From: CAVTJX01 sp963735175
Lineage (GTDB): Bacteria > Electryoneota > RPQS01
Length of the DNA: 64,000 bases
NCBI GenBank assembly: GCA_963735175.1
Contig: CAVTJX010000008.1
Coordinates: forward strand, 62,001-126,000
Direction of reading: 5' to 3'
Below, piece after piece: positions 17,478-26,680 of this stretch (the stretch's first letter is position 1; each line of letters begins with the position of its first letter). Below the pieces are notes generated by a model. The model saw only the letters and a program-made list of their open reading frames with translations, ran no database searches and was not told the origin of the DNA. Position numbers and translations under genes: made by a program.

Positions 17478-19265
17478 ATGCGAGATTGGCTGATCTACAT
17501 AATTAGCCTAGCCGTGGCGCTGGCGATAGCTATTCGCGAAATCTACAAATGGAAACAGCAGGGAGAGAAAGAGCACTGGCTATTATTGATTGCTTTGTTA
17601 ATTGCTTCCGTAGGGCCAGTGGCCCAAAAGTTTTTGAGTACTCCCCCACCGAAACCAGCGGAGTACGTACCGTACCAGTTTGCAGATACCGCTATGGCTC
17701 GGCAGTTTGGTTGTACGCCTAGGGAATGGGAGCAAAACAAGATACAACAAAGCGTTTTGCAGAAGCAATTGGAGGAAGAACGCACTCGGCGAAGCGCGGC
17801 GGAGGCGCAACGTGACAGTGTTTGCTTTGTACTTTACCGCGACGCAGCGAAATCAGTTCTCGCACTCGCGTTTGTTGCAGCAGAGGAGAAGAATTATGAC
17901 TCCTCAATCGTTTTATTTAGGAAGGCAAAAGAAGCTCATAATGCTACCGATGAAGACAAAATAACCGCATGGCATTTTTTAGGAGTCAATTATTCAAACT
18001 TAGGTGAGACACGTAAGGCAATTGTCGCCTACGATTCTTGTATTAGAATCGCACCATCTTTCATTCCGGCTCGTAACAATAGGGCATTTTTACTCGGTGA
18101 AACGGGACAATTAGACGAGGCCGAGTTAGAACTCAAGAAGATAGTTAAGATGGCACCTAACTTCGGGACTGGTTGGGTAAATCTAGGTGCTTGTCTCGGT
18201 GAACAGGGTAAATATGAAGAAGCGCTTTCATGTTATTATCGAGCACTTCAGTATTCAAACAGCGCCCACATCTGGAATAATGTGGGATGCGCCCTTAGCA
18301 GCCTAGGTTTTCAGTGTGAAGCGTTAGAGGGTTTTGATCGGGCAATTAATGAGGATAATAATGAACGATTAGCTTGGTATAGCCGTGGGAATTGTTTGGT
18401 CGAGTTGGGGAGACTAGAGGATGCCGTTCTCTCTTTTAATGTCGCGATTGAGATAGCGCCGGGAATTGGGAGTGCATGGCGAGACAGGGGGATCGCACAA
18501 AAAAAGCTGGGCGCGTATGGAGAAGCTTTGGCAAGCATTGATAGTGCTATAGCCAAGGATCGCTCGAAAGCAGAATATTGGACTTCACGCGGAGATCTAT
18601 TAAACAAAGTAGGCAGAAATGAAGAGGCAATAAGAGCTTATGATTGCGCAATCATATACGGCTCGAAGGATCCTATGGTATGGAATAACAAGGGCACACT
18701 CTTAAGCAACATGAAGCGCTGCATCGAGGCTGGGCAGAATATTGATTCAGCGTTGAATATTGATCCGACATCCCAATATTTCTGGGTAAATCGCGGAGTT
18801 GTAGCCTTACAGTGTGATCAAAATGAGTGGGCAAAGACTTGCTTTGAAGCCGCTATTAGCTTGGGGGATGCGTCGCGGGAGACAGAAATCTATTACGGGA
18901 CGACGCAGTTGCTAATGAACAATCCAGAAGCAGCGTTAACATCTTTCGGCAAGGCACTTGAACAAATACCGAATGATCTTTATGCAAACGAAGCCTACGG
19001 ATTTGCTCTAATAATGTCTGGATTCCAGTGTGAAGCCTTGCGGGTTGCAGATATCGTACTTGCACGCGACCCATCTTTGGAAAGTGCCCTGAGGGTACGT
19101 GAAGCCGCATTAGCATTCAACGCTATAGATAACGGCTCGAGTACATCGGAAGAGGAAGACTGGGTCGAAATAGAGGGTTTGGTTGTAGGTTGGATGGGTA
19201 AGCAGATGATATTGAAGTTGCCTCCAATCAGTTCGGACATATCGACTGAAGACAGTGCGCCGTAG
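17478..19265 (+). CDS. membrane-anchored TPR repeat protein, AT-rich
   Basis: Two N-terminal hydrophobic helices (residues 4-21 and 34-52) are followed by a charged coiled-coil segment (about 85-115) and then roughly ten TPR-like repeats (for example AWHFLGVNYSNLGETRKAIVAY, ARNNRAFLLGETGQLDEAE) to about residue 540. The acidic tail may be a beta-domain. Known TPRs scaffold protein complexes; the partner here is unknown. Codon use is clearly more AT-rich than mnmE/mnmG on either side, suggesting acquisition into the mnmE-mnmG interval. The gene is intact, and its stop lies two bases before the mnmG start. Confidence 0.8.
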   Translation: MRDWLIYIISLAVALAIAIREIYKWKQQGEKEHWLLLIALLIASVGPVAQKFLSTPPPKPAEYVPYQFADTAMARQFGCTPREWEQNKIQQSVLQKQLEEERTRRSAAEAQRDSVCFVLYRDAAKSVLALAFVAAEEKNYDSSIVLFRKAKEAHNATDEDKITAWHFLGVNYSNLGETRKAIVAYDSCIRIAPSFIPARNNRAFLLGETGQLDEAELELKKIVKMAPNFGTGWVNLGACLGEQGKYEEALSCYYRALQYSNSAHIWNNVGCALSSLGFQCEALEGFDRAINEDNNERLAWYSRGNCLVELGRLEDAVLSFNVAIEIAPGIGSAWRDRGIAQKKLGAYGEALASIDSAIAKDRSKAEYWTSRGDLLNKVGRNEEAIRAYDCAIIYGSKDPMVWNNKGTLLSNMKRCIEAGQNIDSALNIDPTSQYFWVNRGVVALQCDQNEWAKTCFEAAISLGDASRETEIYYGTTQLLMNNPEAALTSFGKALEQIPNDLYANEAYGFALIMSGFQCEALRVADIVLARDPSLESALRVREAALAFNAIDNGSSTSEEEDWVEIEGLVVGWMGKQMILKLPPISSDISTEDSAP

Positions 19266-19267
19266 AT

Positions 19268-21145
19268 ATGAAAACGATTTATGACATCATCATCATCGGC
19301 GGCGGGCCATGCCGGGTGCGAGGCCGCGCTGGCGGCGGCGCGCATGGGGATGCGCACGTGCCTGGTGTCGATGAACTTGCAGACGATTGCGCAAATGTCG
19401 TGTAATCCTGCGGTTGGCGGGCTGGCAAAGGGGCAACTCGTCAAAGAGATCGATGCCCTCGGCGGGGAAATGGGGCGGGTGACGGACCTTTCCACCCTGC
19501 AATTCCGGATGCTGAACCGCTCGAAAGGGGCCGGCCGTGTGGTCGCCGCGGGCGCAGTGCGACCGGGGACTGTATGCGCGCGAAATGCGGAAGACCCTCG
19601 AAGCGCAGCCGAATCTCGATCTCAAGCAGAATATGGTGGTGGATGTCGTCACCCGGGGCGGGCGGCTCGGCGGAAGTCGTCTGCGTCACCGGGCAGCGGT
19701 TCGAGTGCCGGGCGGCCGTGCTGTGCGCGGGCACGTTTCTGAATGGCCTGATCCACATGGGCGAGTTCACCATGCCGGCCGGACGGATCGGCGAAGGGCC
19801 GGCCACGCTGCTCTCGGAAAATCTCGTGCGGAAAGATTTTGAGCTGGGCCGGCTGAAGACGGGCACGCCGCCGCGGCTGGACGGGCGGACCATCGACTAT
19901 GCCCGCACCGAACCACAGCCCGGCGACGGACGGATTATTCCCTTTTCGAAGCGTACACAAACGCAATATAATAAGCAGCTAAGCTGTCATCTGACCTATA
20001 CCAACGAGCGCACGCACCAGATTCTCCGCGACGGTCTGACGCGCTCGCCGCTGTTTTCGGGACAGATCAAGGGCCGGGGGCCGCGCTACTGCCCGTCCAT
20101 CGAAGACAAGATCGTGCGCTTTGCCGACAAGGAACGGCACCAGATCTTCCTCGAACCCGAGGGCTGGGAAACCGCCGAAGTCTACATGAACGGCTTCAGC
20201 TCGAGCCTGCCGGAAGAGATCCAGTACGAAGCCGCTGAAGACCATCGTCGGTCTTGAGAACGTGGAGATGATGCGGCCGGGCTATGCCGTGGAGTACGAC
20301 TTCTTCGCCGCGCACCAGATTCATTACTCTTTAGAAACCAAGCCCATAGAAGGTTTGTTCTTCGCCGGGCAGATCAACGGCACGACCGGCTATGAGGAAG
20401 CGGCTGCCCAGGGAATTATTGCCGGGATCAATGCGGTCAAGCGTGTGCGGGGCGATGACGCCGCTCATCCTGCGCCGCGACCAGGCGTACATCGGCGTGC
20501 TTGTGGACGACCTGATCACCAAGACGCCGGTCGAGCCGTATCGCATGTTCACCTCGCGCGCGGAGTACCGGCTGCTGCTGCGGCAGGATAATGCGGATTT
20601 GCGCCTGACGGAGATCGGGCGCAAATTGGGTCTGGTGACTGATTTTCAGTACGAACTGTACGCGCGCAAGCAGCAACTGATTGCCGACATTGAAGGCTAT
20701 CTGGCCGAAGCGCGGCTGGAAGAATTGTCCGATAGCGGTATTCTGGCCGATCCGGGCCTCAAAGGGCATGCGCTTCGCCGCAATCTTAAAACGCCCGGAA
20801 GTGACGCTGGCGGAGCTGCTGGCAGCGCGGCCGGAATTGTCGCCCATTGCCCGCATGCAGGAAGATGAGGAACTGCTGGCGGGCGTGGAGATGGACATCA
20901 AGTACGCGGGCTACATTGCGCGGGAACGGGTGCGGGCCGAGCAGTTGCGGGCGCTGGAGAACCTGCACCTGCCGCGGGACCTCGACTATGCCGCGATCGC
21001 TTCGATTTCCTATGAAGGCCGGGAAAAGCTCGCCCGCTTCCGCCCGCAGACCTTGGGCCAGGCGGGCCGCATCGACGGCGTCAGCCCGGCGGACTGCTCG
21101 GCGCTGCTGATTCACCTGAAGAAGGCCGGCAAGCGTGGCGCTTGA
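19268..21145 (+). CDS. mnmG: tRNA uridine modification enzyme MnmG (at least six frameshifts)
   Basis: MnmG is the FAD-dependent partner of MnmE. The dinucleotide-binding start KTIYDIIIIGGG(H)AGCEAALAAARMG, then SCNPAVGGLAKGQLVKEIDALGG, LKTGTPPRL, CPSIEDKIVRF, INGTTGYEEAAAQG and the C-terminal RDLDYAAIASIS and SPADCSALLIHLKK are all standard. Together they span about 626 residues, the normal length. The frame advances by +1 near 19303, 19555, 19665, 20240, 20455 and 20770, each explained by one extra base in a short run (for example GGGC for GGC). This is the densest error cluster in the window. Confidence 0.93.
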
Positions 21146-21148
21146 GCC

Positions 21149-21352
21149 GGGGCGCTGGCGCCGATGATTGCCGCGCGCTTCGCGCCGCTGAGGCGGTGGT
21201 GGTTCACAGGCAGTTTCCGAGCAAAGCCCCATGTTTCACGGGAAACACTCCGCTCGGACCCCCCCCAGCCCCCCTGCTGAAGTAGGGGGACAGAATCAGA
21301 ACACCTCAGCCTGCGCGTCTGCCCGCGCGGTAATCAACGGCGCCAGCGCCCC
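21149..21352. repeat. 204-bp inverted-repeat-bounded segment between mnmG and rsmG
   Basis: The 29-base end at 21149-21177 (starting GGGGCGCTGGCGCCG) returns in inverted orientation at 21324-21352 with two mismatches. Between the ends are a parS-like site, a C/G-run repeat (near 21259-21290) and no coding frame. The arrangement resembles a miniature inverted-repeat element, but flanking target duplications are not clear. Confidence 0.55.
21232..21247. promoter_or_regulatory. parS-like centromere site 1
   Basis: TGTTTCACGGGAAACA differs at one base from the ParB-binding consensus TGTTTCACGTGAAACA. Its position between mnmG and rsmG near the origin is where parS and parAB often occur. Confidence 0.75.
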
Positions 21353-21370
21353 GGATCGAACCTCAGGTTC

Positions 21371-22000
21371 GTGGATAAGTTTGTGACTAAGTGGGAAACC
21401 TCCGACTTGAAAGCCTTGAATTGGCCACCAGACGATGTGCGCTGGGCGGCCTTGCTGCATTTTGTCGCGCGGGTGGAAGACGCGGGGATCAATCTGGTGT
21501 CGAATCCCGACCGGGTGCGGATTGTCAAGCGGCACCTGCAGCCGAGCGTGGAAGGGATGGACTGGATTCCCGAGTGTGGCGAACTGCTGGATGTGGGCTC
21601 CGGCGGTGGCTTTCCGGCAATTCCCATTGCCCTGGCCCGGCCGCGGCTGACAGTGACGATGGTCGAAGCATCGGCGCGCAAGTCGGCTTTTCTGCGGCGT
21701 GTTTCCCGTGAAACAAACCTCACCAACGTGCAGGTACTGAATGATCGGGTGGAAATGCTGGGTGCCCCCTGTCACGGCTACTTTGACTTGATCACCGCCC
21801 GCTCCGTGGCCGATCTGCGGGAGCTGATCAAGTGGACCCGGAAGCTACTGGCCCCCGGCGGCCGCTGGCTGTTCTGGAAGGGCCGCGACTGGCAAAGCGA
21901 AGGCAATCTCGCCCGGTTGAAGATCCAGCTCGTGGACGAGCGGGTGCTCTCCGATGGCGGGCGGTTGATCCTGCTGATGCCGAAACCACCGGTGGAATAG
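21371..22000 (+). CDS. rsmG: 16S rRNA (guanine527-N7)-methyltransferase RsmG
   Basis: RsmG (GidB) methylates G527 of 16S rRNA. The 209-residue frame is intact: NLVSNPDRVRIVKRHLQPS, then motif I LLDVGSGGGFPAIPIALARP, VEASARKSAFLRRVSRE and FDLITARSVADLRELIKWTRKLLAPGGRWLFWKG. The likely start is a GTG at 21371 with no strong ribosome site. It follows mnmG as usual and contains a parS-like sequence at 21700-21715. Confidence 0.93.
   Translation: MDKFVTKWETSDLKALNWPPDDVRWAALLHFVARVEDAGINLVSNPDRVRIVKRHLQPSVEGMDWIPECGELLDVGSGGGFPAIPIALARPRLTVTMVEASARKSAFLRRVSRETNLTNVQVLNDRVEMLGAPCHGYFDLITARSVADLRELIKWTRKLLAPGGRWLFWKGRDWQSEGNLARLKIQLVDERVLSDGGRLILLMPKPPVE
21700..21715. promoter_or_regulatory. parS-like centromere site 2, inside rsmG
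   Basis: TGTTTCCCGTGAAACA is the exact reverse complement of site 1 at 21232, again one base from the parS consensus. It lies in codons for RVSRETN of rsmG, 452 bp from the first site. Confidence 0.75.
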
Positions 22001-22007
22001 ATTCTGG

Positions 22008-22071
22008 TAGGGACATGGCTTGCCATGTCCTTTCACTGGCTGATGCCCGGACATGGCAAGCCATGTCCCTA
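22008..22071. repeat. ACATGGC inverted-repeat element
   Basis: Two 23-base arms (22008-22030 and 22049-22071), each itself a near-palindrome around ACATGGC/GCCATGT, are perfect reverse complements separated by 18 bases. One arm-like copy lies inside mnmE at 15300-15323. Confidence 0.8.
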
Positions 22072-22131
22072 CAAAGAAAGGCACCCATCTTCTGCGAGCG
22101 TGCAGAGGGGCACATTATAAAGGATCGGAGA

Positions 22132-23049
22132 ATGTCCAAAGCAGTCTTCCATGAACTTCAGGGGCTGTCGACCGAAGCCCGCAATCCCCAGACGATGGGA
22201 CTCGACGGTATGTCGGTGCGCGAGATCCTTGCGGCCATGAACCGTGAGGATCGCAGTGTCCCGGAAAGTGTGGCGCAGGCGATTCCCGCGATCGAGCAGG
22301 CCGTGGATTTGATCGTCCCGGCGCTGGCGGCGGGCGGGCGGTTGATCTATGTGGGGGCCGGGACGTCGGGACGCCTGGGCGTTTTGGATGCGGCCGAGTG
22401 CCCGCCGACGTTTGGGACGGAGCCGTGGCAGGTGCAGGGCTTCATTGCCGGCGGTCACAGCGCCCTCGTGCGCACGGCGGAAGGGGCCGAAGACGATGAA
22501 ACGCAGGCCGTGCGGGATCTCGAAGTCTGCTCGATCTGCTCCCGCGATGTTGTGTGTGGGATATCAGCATCACGCCGAACGCCTTATGTATTATCGGCTT
22601 TAGCGTATTCGCGTGGACTTGGAGCCAAAACAATATATTTTATATGCAACACTCCGCCCGAGGATACGTCGTTTGCCGACGTGGTGATTTCCGTACCCGT
22701 CGGGCCGGAGCTGCTGACGGGCTCGACGCGGCTGAAGGCGGGGACGGCGACCAAGCTCGTGCTCAACATGCTCTCCACGAGCGCCATGGTCCGCCTCGGG
22801 AAATGCTACGAGAATCTGATGGTGGATTTGAAGGCGCTGTCGCTGAAGCTGAAGGCCCGCGCGCGCCGCATCCTGATGGAGCTGACGGACTGCGATTACG
22901 AGTGGGCCGACGCGCTGCTCGCGGAAGCAAACGGCGAGCTGAAGACCGCGCTCGTCATGCACTGGAAAAACGTCGGCGCAGAAAGGGCGCGCGAGCTGCT
23001 CGAGCAGAATGGCGGGATTGTGCGGCGGGTGGTGGCGGGTAAAGAATAA
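22132..23049 (+). CDS. murQ: N-acetylmuramic acid 6-phosphate etherase
   Basis: MurQ cleaves the lactyl ether of MurNAc-6-phosphate during peptidoglycan recycling. The 305-residue frame is intact and begins TEARNPQTMGLDGMSVREILAAMNRED. The SIS-domain motif is LIYVGAGTSGRLGVLDAAECPPTFG, followed by VPVGPELLTGSTRLKAGTATKLVLNMLSTSAM. The ATG at 22132 has GGATCGGAGA upstream; longer in-frame starts would translate the palindromic repeat and are rejected. No phosphotransferase partner is adjacent. Confidence 0.93.
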   Translation: MSKAVFHELQGLSTEARNPQTMGLDGMSVREILAAMNREDRSVPESVAQAIPAIEQAVDLIVPALAAGGRLIYVGAGTSGRLGVLDAAECPPTFGTEPWQVQGFIAGGHSALVRTAEGAEDDETQAVRDLEVCSICSRDVVCGISASRRTPYVLSALAYSRGLGAKTIYFICNTPPEDTSFADVVISVPVGPELLTGSTRLKAGTATKLVLNMLSTSAMVRLGKCYENLMVDLKALSLKLKARARRILMELTDCDYEWADALLAEANGELKTALVMHWKNVGAERARELLEQNGGIVRRVVAGKE

Positions 23050-23169
23050 GCCGTACGTCTCAAAGACCGCACGGCTAAACAATTCTTCTACCAAGACCAT
23101 TTCGCACAGACAATTTATCTGTCTGAAAACATCGTGAAATAGCTCCGAGGTGGGCGCTCGACCTAAGCA

Positions 23170-23379
23170 TTACTTCTTGACTTTTGGCTTAGCCCAAAAG
23201 CGGAAGAAACGCGCGTTCTTAGGGTAAATTCGTTTACCCTTTCTGACTACGTAGCGAGCGTAAACAAGCACGTAGCCAGGGAGCGGCGGTCGTTCCATTG
23301 GGAACCCTCCGTGTTCTATGCCAGGCCTGGCAAGTTCATGGATGCCACGGAAGGCCGCTAAACGCGGGTCGGCGCCCAC
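23170..23379 (-). CDS. small basic hypothetical protein
   Basis: A 69-residue frame (or 42 from the internal ATG at 23298) in the 385-bp gap between murQ and the next gene. The C-terminal part MERPPLPGYVLVYARYVVRK is basic and aromatic-rich and resembles small unassigned proteins, but I cannot name a family. Nothing else is evident in the gap from 23050 to 23434. Confidence 0.3.
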   Translation of the reverse strand: MGADPRLAAFRGIHELARPGIEHGGFPMERPPLPGYVLVYARYVVRKGKRIYPKNARFFRFWAKPKVKK

Positions 23380-23434
23380 CTCGTTTTATTCGCTACCAAT
23401 GTTGTCTATTCAAGACTGGTGTGAAATCGGGAAA

Positions 23435-24268
23435 TTAGACTTCAACAGAATCGTTTTCTCCGTCTGAATCAGATTCATCTTCAACCAACATCGCCAGCAC
23501 ATTAATCTGTGCTCTCAAAATTTTGATATCACGCGGAGTTAGCCGGTCTGGAACTTGAAGAAATGCTATCTTACCCTCCGTCAAGGAAATCCGGATGCTT
23601 TGCTGGTGCATCCCCGAACCTGTGCCAGAAGATGTGTCTGATTGAGATCCTTTTTGTGAAGAATTGGAATGAAAAAGATCAGAAGATTCGGCATCGCTAT
23701 TATTCTCGCCCAACTCATGCGCTTCCGCCGATTCGGGTGCGGCAATAAGCCGGTTCTCAGCATCAAGCAGCCCCGCAAACTTAAGCGAATCGATAAAAGC
23801 GCGTGCCGCGTTATCCTTTGCGTTGGCTGAAATCTCGTACTTGTGAAACAGAATGTTTGGCAATCCTGATGGAATAATTGATCCCGAGAACACAGCAATC
23901 AGTTGACGATAGAGCGTGGGTCTCTGAACAGCCTCAACAAGGGCAGCACGAAAATCTGCATCGTCGATCTTATCCGTGATCCGACGGCCAAGCGTGGTAA
24001 TTCGGATGTCGTTACCCCGCCCAGCAATCATTCCGAAATGTCCACATGACGCGAATTTAGTGGAAAAAGCGCCGGAGGAAACGCCGACACCGACATCCTT
24101 AGCTAACGTCTCTCTTGAAAAAGCGCCATAGCCCATTCTTTTCTTTATGCTGTCTAAAAACGCTACTGAAACCCCAAGCGACACTGTGGGATGATTCACT
24201 GATCGCTTGTCACGGACACGTGTCGTGTCTGCCAAGGCGTCAGTTTCGCGAGATGACTTATCGGCCAT
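23435..24268 (-). CDS. hypothetical protein with DUF5343-like N-terminal region
   Basis: I cannot assign a function. The 277-residue protein starts with a charged stretch, then HPTVSLGVSVAFLDSIKKRMG and a region resembling winged-helix/DUF5343-type proteins (TTLGRRITDKIDDADFRAALVEAVQRPTLY near 90-120; KDNAARAFIDSLKFAGLLD near 150-170). A Ser/Gln-rich linker at 185-220 leads to a C-terminal module ISLTEGKIAFLQVPDRLTPRDIKILRAQINVL and an acidic tail. It has a GGAAAGGGATC ribosome site. Composition is AT-richer than the core genes and it stands alone, so lateral acquisition is plausible. Confidence 0.65.
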   Translation of the reverse strand: MADKSSRETDALADTTRVRDKRSVNHPTVSLGVSVAFLDSIKKRMGYGAFSRETLAKDVGVGVSSGAFSTKFASCGHFGMIAGRGNDIRITTLGRRITDKIDDADFRAALVEAVQRPTLYRQLIAVFSGSIIPSGLPNILFHKYEISANAKDNAARAFIDSLKFAGLLDAENRLIAAPESAEAHELGENNSDAESSDLFHSNSSQKGSQSDTSSGTGSGMHQQSIRISLTEGKIAFLQVPDRLTPRDIKILRAQINVLAMLVEDESDSDGENDSVEV

Positions 24269-24771
24269 TGCCAGATCCCTTTCCGATTATGTTGCCATTA
24301 TATCGACACACCAACAACCATAATATAGCTGATTGCTGCCGCTTTGTCAACAGCTCCAAAATCTTCCGGCACCAGCGCTATTATATTGTTATGCAAGCAG
24401 TTACTATTTTTACGAGTTTGTGAATAACAATTATTGCTAAGATAGCCTCCACTCGCCGGAGTCGTTCTTATAGTTTTGGATTTGTTTTTAGATATTAGAT
24501 TGTGCTGTGGCCTATGGTTGGTGGATTAAAAGCAGTTTGTTGCGGGGTAAATGGCAATGTTGCCGATTGGCCGGTGTTTATATGCGCGCCACGTAGAGTG
24601 TTAATCTTTTTCGGACGAAGATGCAGCGCGGTCTAGATTAAACAAAACATTCAGCAATAGACAACAATCTGCGACATCCCAGCCGTTAAGCTTCTGAAAA
24701 TACACAACAAATGGTGTCACAACTTATATTAGAGTATTTGTTTGCGCACAAACCTCAAAAGGAGCACTCTC
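24269..24771. other. 500-bp AT-rich divergent intergenic region
   Basis: No coding frame, palindrome of the local repeat families or recognisable RNA is visible. It separates two divergent genes and must hold both promoters, but no convincing -35/-10 pair stands out. Confidence 0.4.
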
Positions 24772-25263
24772 ATGCCAACGAAGAAAAAAGTCGTCAAAAA
24801 AGTGACGAAGCCGGTCGAAAAGCCGAAACTGCCCAAGGTCGGGAAGGGGCCGATCATGTACACGACCTCGAATGTCTTCAAGGCGTCCGTCTCCAAAGTG
24901 TGGGACGCGGCCACGAAGCGCGAACATCTCATCCAGTATTTCCTCGATGACATGAAGGGAGACTTTGCCAAGCCGGGATCCGTCGAGTGGTACTGGAAAG
25001 AGTGGGGTTGGATGCCGGTGAAGGTGGTGAAGTATGTCAAGAACAAAGAACTGGTGATGCTCACGCACGACATGACCGGCAAGTACATGACCACCGTCCG
25101 CTATGAAATCGTGCGCGACAAGAACAAAACCATCTTCCGCGTTCACGAGAGCGGCTATGCCCGTAAAGACTTGAAGAATGCCTTCATGATGTGCGAAGGC
25201 TGGACCGAGTTCCACTGCCACCTGAAGGCTCATTTGCTGGGTGTGGACCTGCGGAAAGGATGA
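24772..25263 (+). CDS. SRPBCC (AHSA1/START-like) domain protein
   Basis: The 163-residue protein has a Lys-rich N-terminal extension (MPTKKKVVKKVTKPVEKPK) followed by an SRPBCC ligand-binding fold: FKASVSKVWDAATKREHLIQYF near the start and CEGWTEFHCHLKAHLLGVDLRKG at the helical end. These are the entry and exit helices of AHSA1/polyketide-cyclase-like proteins. The ligand is unknown. The ATG at 24772 follows AAAAGGAGC. Confidence 0.78.
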   Translation: MPTKKKVVKKVTKPVEKPKLPKVGKGPIMYTTSNVFKASVSKVWDAATKREHLIQYFLDDMKGDFAKPGSVEWYWKEWGWMPVKVVKYVKNKELVMLTHDMTGKYMTTVRYEIVRDKNKTIFRVHESGYARKDLKNAFMMCEGWTEFHCHLKAHLLGVDLRKG

Positions 25264-25359
25264 AGGGGGAAGGATGAAGGATGAAATACAGTGTAGGGGC
25301 GGGTTAAGGTTTTCCGCAACCCGCCCGTTGAAAGGAACGCTGAACGGCGGAAACCCCGC

Positions 25360-26197
25360 ATGAACCATTTGGAATTCGCGCTGCTGACCGGGTTGGGGGC
25401 GATCCTGGCCGGGCTGCTGGGGTCGCTGACGGGGCTCGGCGGCGGCGTGGTGATTACGCCGATGCTGACGCTGCTCTTCGGCGTCGATATCCGCTATGCC
25501 ATCGGGGCCAGTCTGGTCACCGTCATCGCCACCTCGTCGGGCGCGGCGGCGGCCTATGTGAAAGAAGGGCTATGCCAATATTCGCATTGGCATGTTTCTG
25601 GTTGTGGCCACCACGCTGGGCGCGCTGGGCGGGGCGGCGCTGGGCGGCGTCGTCGCGCCCTCGGTGATCGCGGTGATTTTCGGCCTGGTGCTGATCTACT
25701 CGGCTCTCGTGTCGGTGAACCCGCCCAGGGACATGCCCGACGACACGCCGCCGGATCCCCTGGCCGCGCGTTTGAAGCTAGCGGGAAGTTATCCGGCGGC
25801 CGGCGGCGTGAAAACCTACACCGTGCACCACGTGGGTGTGGGTTTCGGCCTGATGGCGTTTGCCGGGGTGCTGTCGGGATTACTGGGGATTGGCTCGGGC
25901 GCGCTCAAGGTGGTGGCGATGGACCGGTTGATGCGCATTCCGTTCAAAGTCTCGACGACGACCAGCAATTTCATGATTGGCATTACGGCGGCGGCCAGCG
26001 CGGGCGTCTACCTGCACCGCGGCTACATCGACCCGGCGATGGCTTTTCCCATCATGCTGGGCACACTGGCCGGAGCGACGGTCGGTTCGCGCGTGCTGGC
26101 GAAAGCAAAAAGCCGCACGCTGCGGCTGGTGTTCGCCGTGGTCATTTTCTTTCTGGCCGCGCAGATGATGTACCGCGGATTTGCGGGGAGGATTTGA
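25360..26197 (+). CDS. TauE/SafE-family membrane transporter (one frameshift)
   Basis: The family exports sulfite or organosulfonates or transports anions. LLGSLTGLGGGVVITPMLTLLFGVDIRYAIGASLVTVIATSSGAAAAYVK is the first repeat (quoted in parts: GLGGGVVITPML and GASLVTVIATS). The second repeat is GLLGIGSGALKVVAMD with FKVSTTTSNFMIG. About eight helices are visible. One extra G near 25570 (GGGC for GGC in KEGYANIRIG) causes the frame change. It is followed by DUF1634, a frequent partner. Confidence 0.87.
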
Positions 26198-26292
26198 AGA
26201 AAATGAGAAATTCGAAATCAGAAATTAGAAATCCAGACTCCCACTCCCCCTATCCCCTCCGCCAGCGGGAGGGGGAAGAAATTGAAACCGCC

Positions 26293-26634
26293 ATGGCCAA
26301 GCTGCTGCGGGCGGGGGTGCTGCTGGCGGCGGGGATTACCTTGTTCGGCGGTGTGCTCTATCTCTGGCAGCATGGCGGGGCCGGCGTGGATTACCGCGAA
26401 TTCACCGGCGATACCAGCTTGCTGCGCGACCTGACGACGATTATCCCGGCGGCGCTGGCACTGGATCCGCAGGGCATCATTCAACTGGGGATTCTGCTGC
26501 TCATCGCCATGCCGGTATTGCGAGTACTTTTCAGCCTGATTTCGTATTCGCGCCAGCGCGACCGGGCGTATGTGATGCTCTCGCTCATCGTGCTGGTGGT
26601 GCTGCTGTACGGCTTCCTCGGCGGCAAAGTCTAA
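26293..26634 (+). CDS. DUF1634 family membrane protein
   Basis: From the ATG at 26293 the protein is 113 residues with three helices (LLRAGVLLAAGITLFGGVLYL, GIIQLGILLLIAMPVLRVLF, AYVMLSLIVLVVLLYGFLGG). DUF1634 proteins usually sit beside TauE/SafE permeases, as here, and may be an accessory subunit. The frame is open upstream to an ATG at 26203, but that segment translates intergenic repeat sequence (AAATCAGAAATTAGAAATCC), so I reject it. Confidence 0.8.
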   Translation: MAKLLRAGVLLAAGITLFGGVLYLWQHGGAGVDYREFTGDTSLLRDLTTIIPAALALDPQGIIQLGILLLIAMPVLRVLFSLISYSRQRDRAYVMLSLIVLVVLLYGFLGGKV

Positions 26635-26680
26635 ATCCAAAGGATGAGGGCGGAGGAATGAGGGATGAAGGACGGACCCG

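Noticed and set aside
19268..21145. Calling mnmG, dnaA, mfd and others pseudogenes or programmed-frameshift genes
   Set aside because: The breaks are single added bases in short runs in many essential genes and the protein is conserved on both sides; sequence error is far more likely.
21371..21380. GTGGATAAG at the rsmG start as a DnaA box
   Set aside because: An isolated near-match inside the start codon region; no other boxes cluster there.
21832..22131. N-terminal extension of murQ by 100 residues
   Set aside because: The extension overlaps rsmG in another frame and translates the ACATGGC palindrome; homology to MurQ begins at the ATG at 22132.
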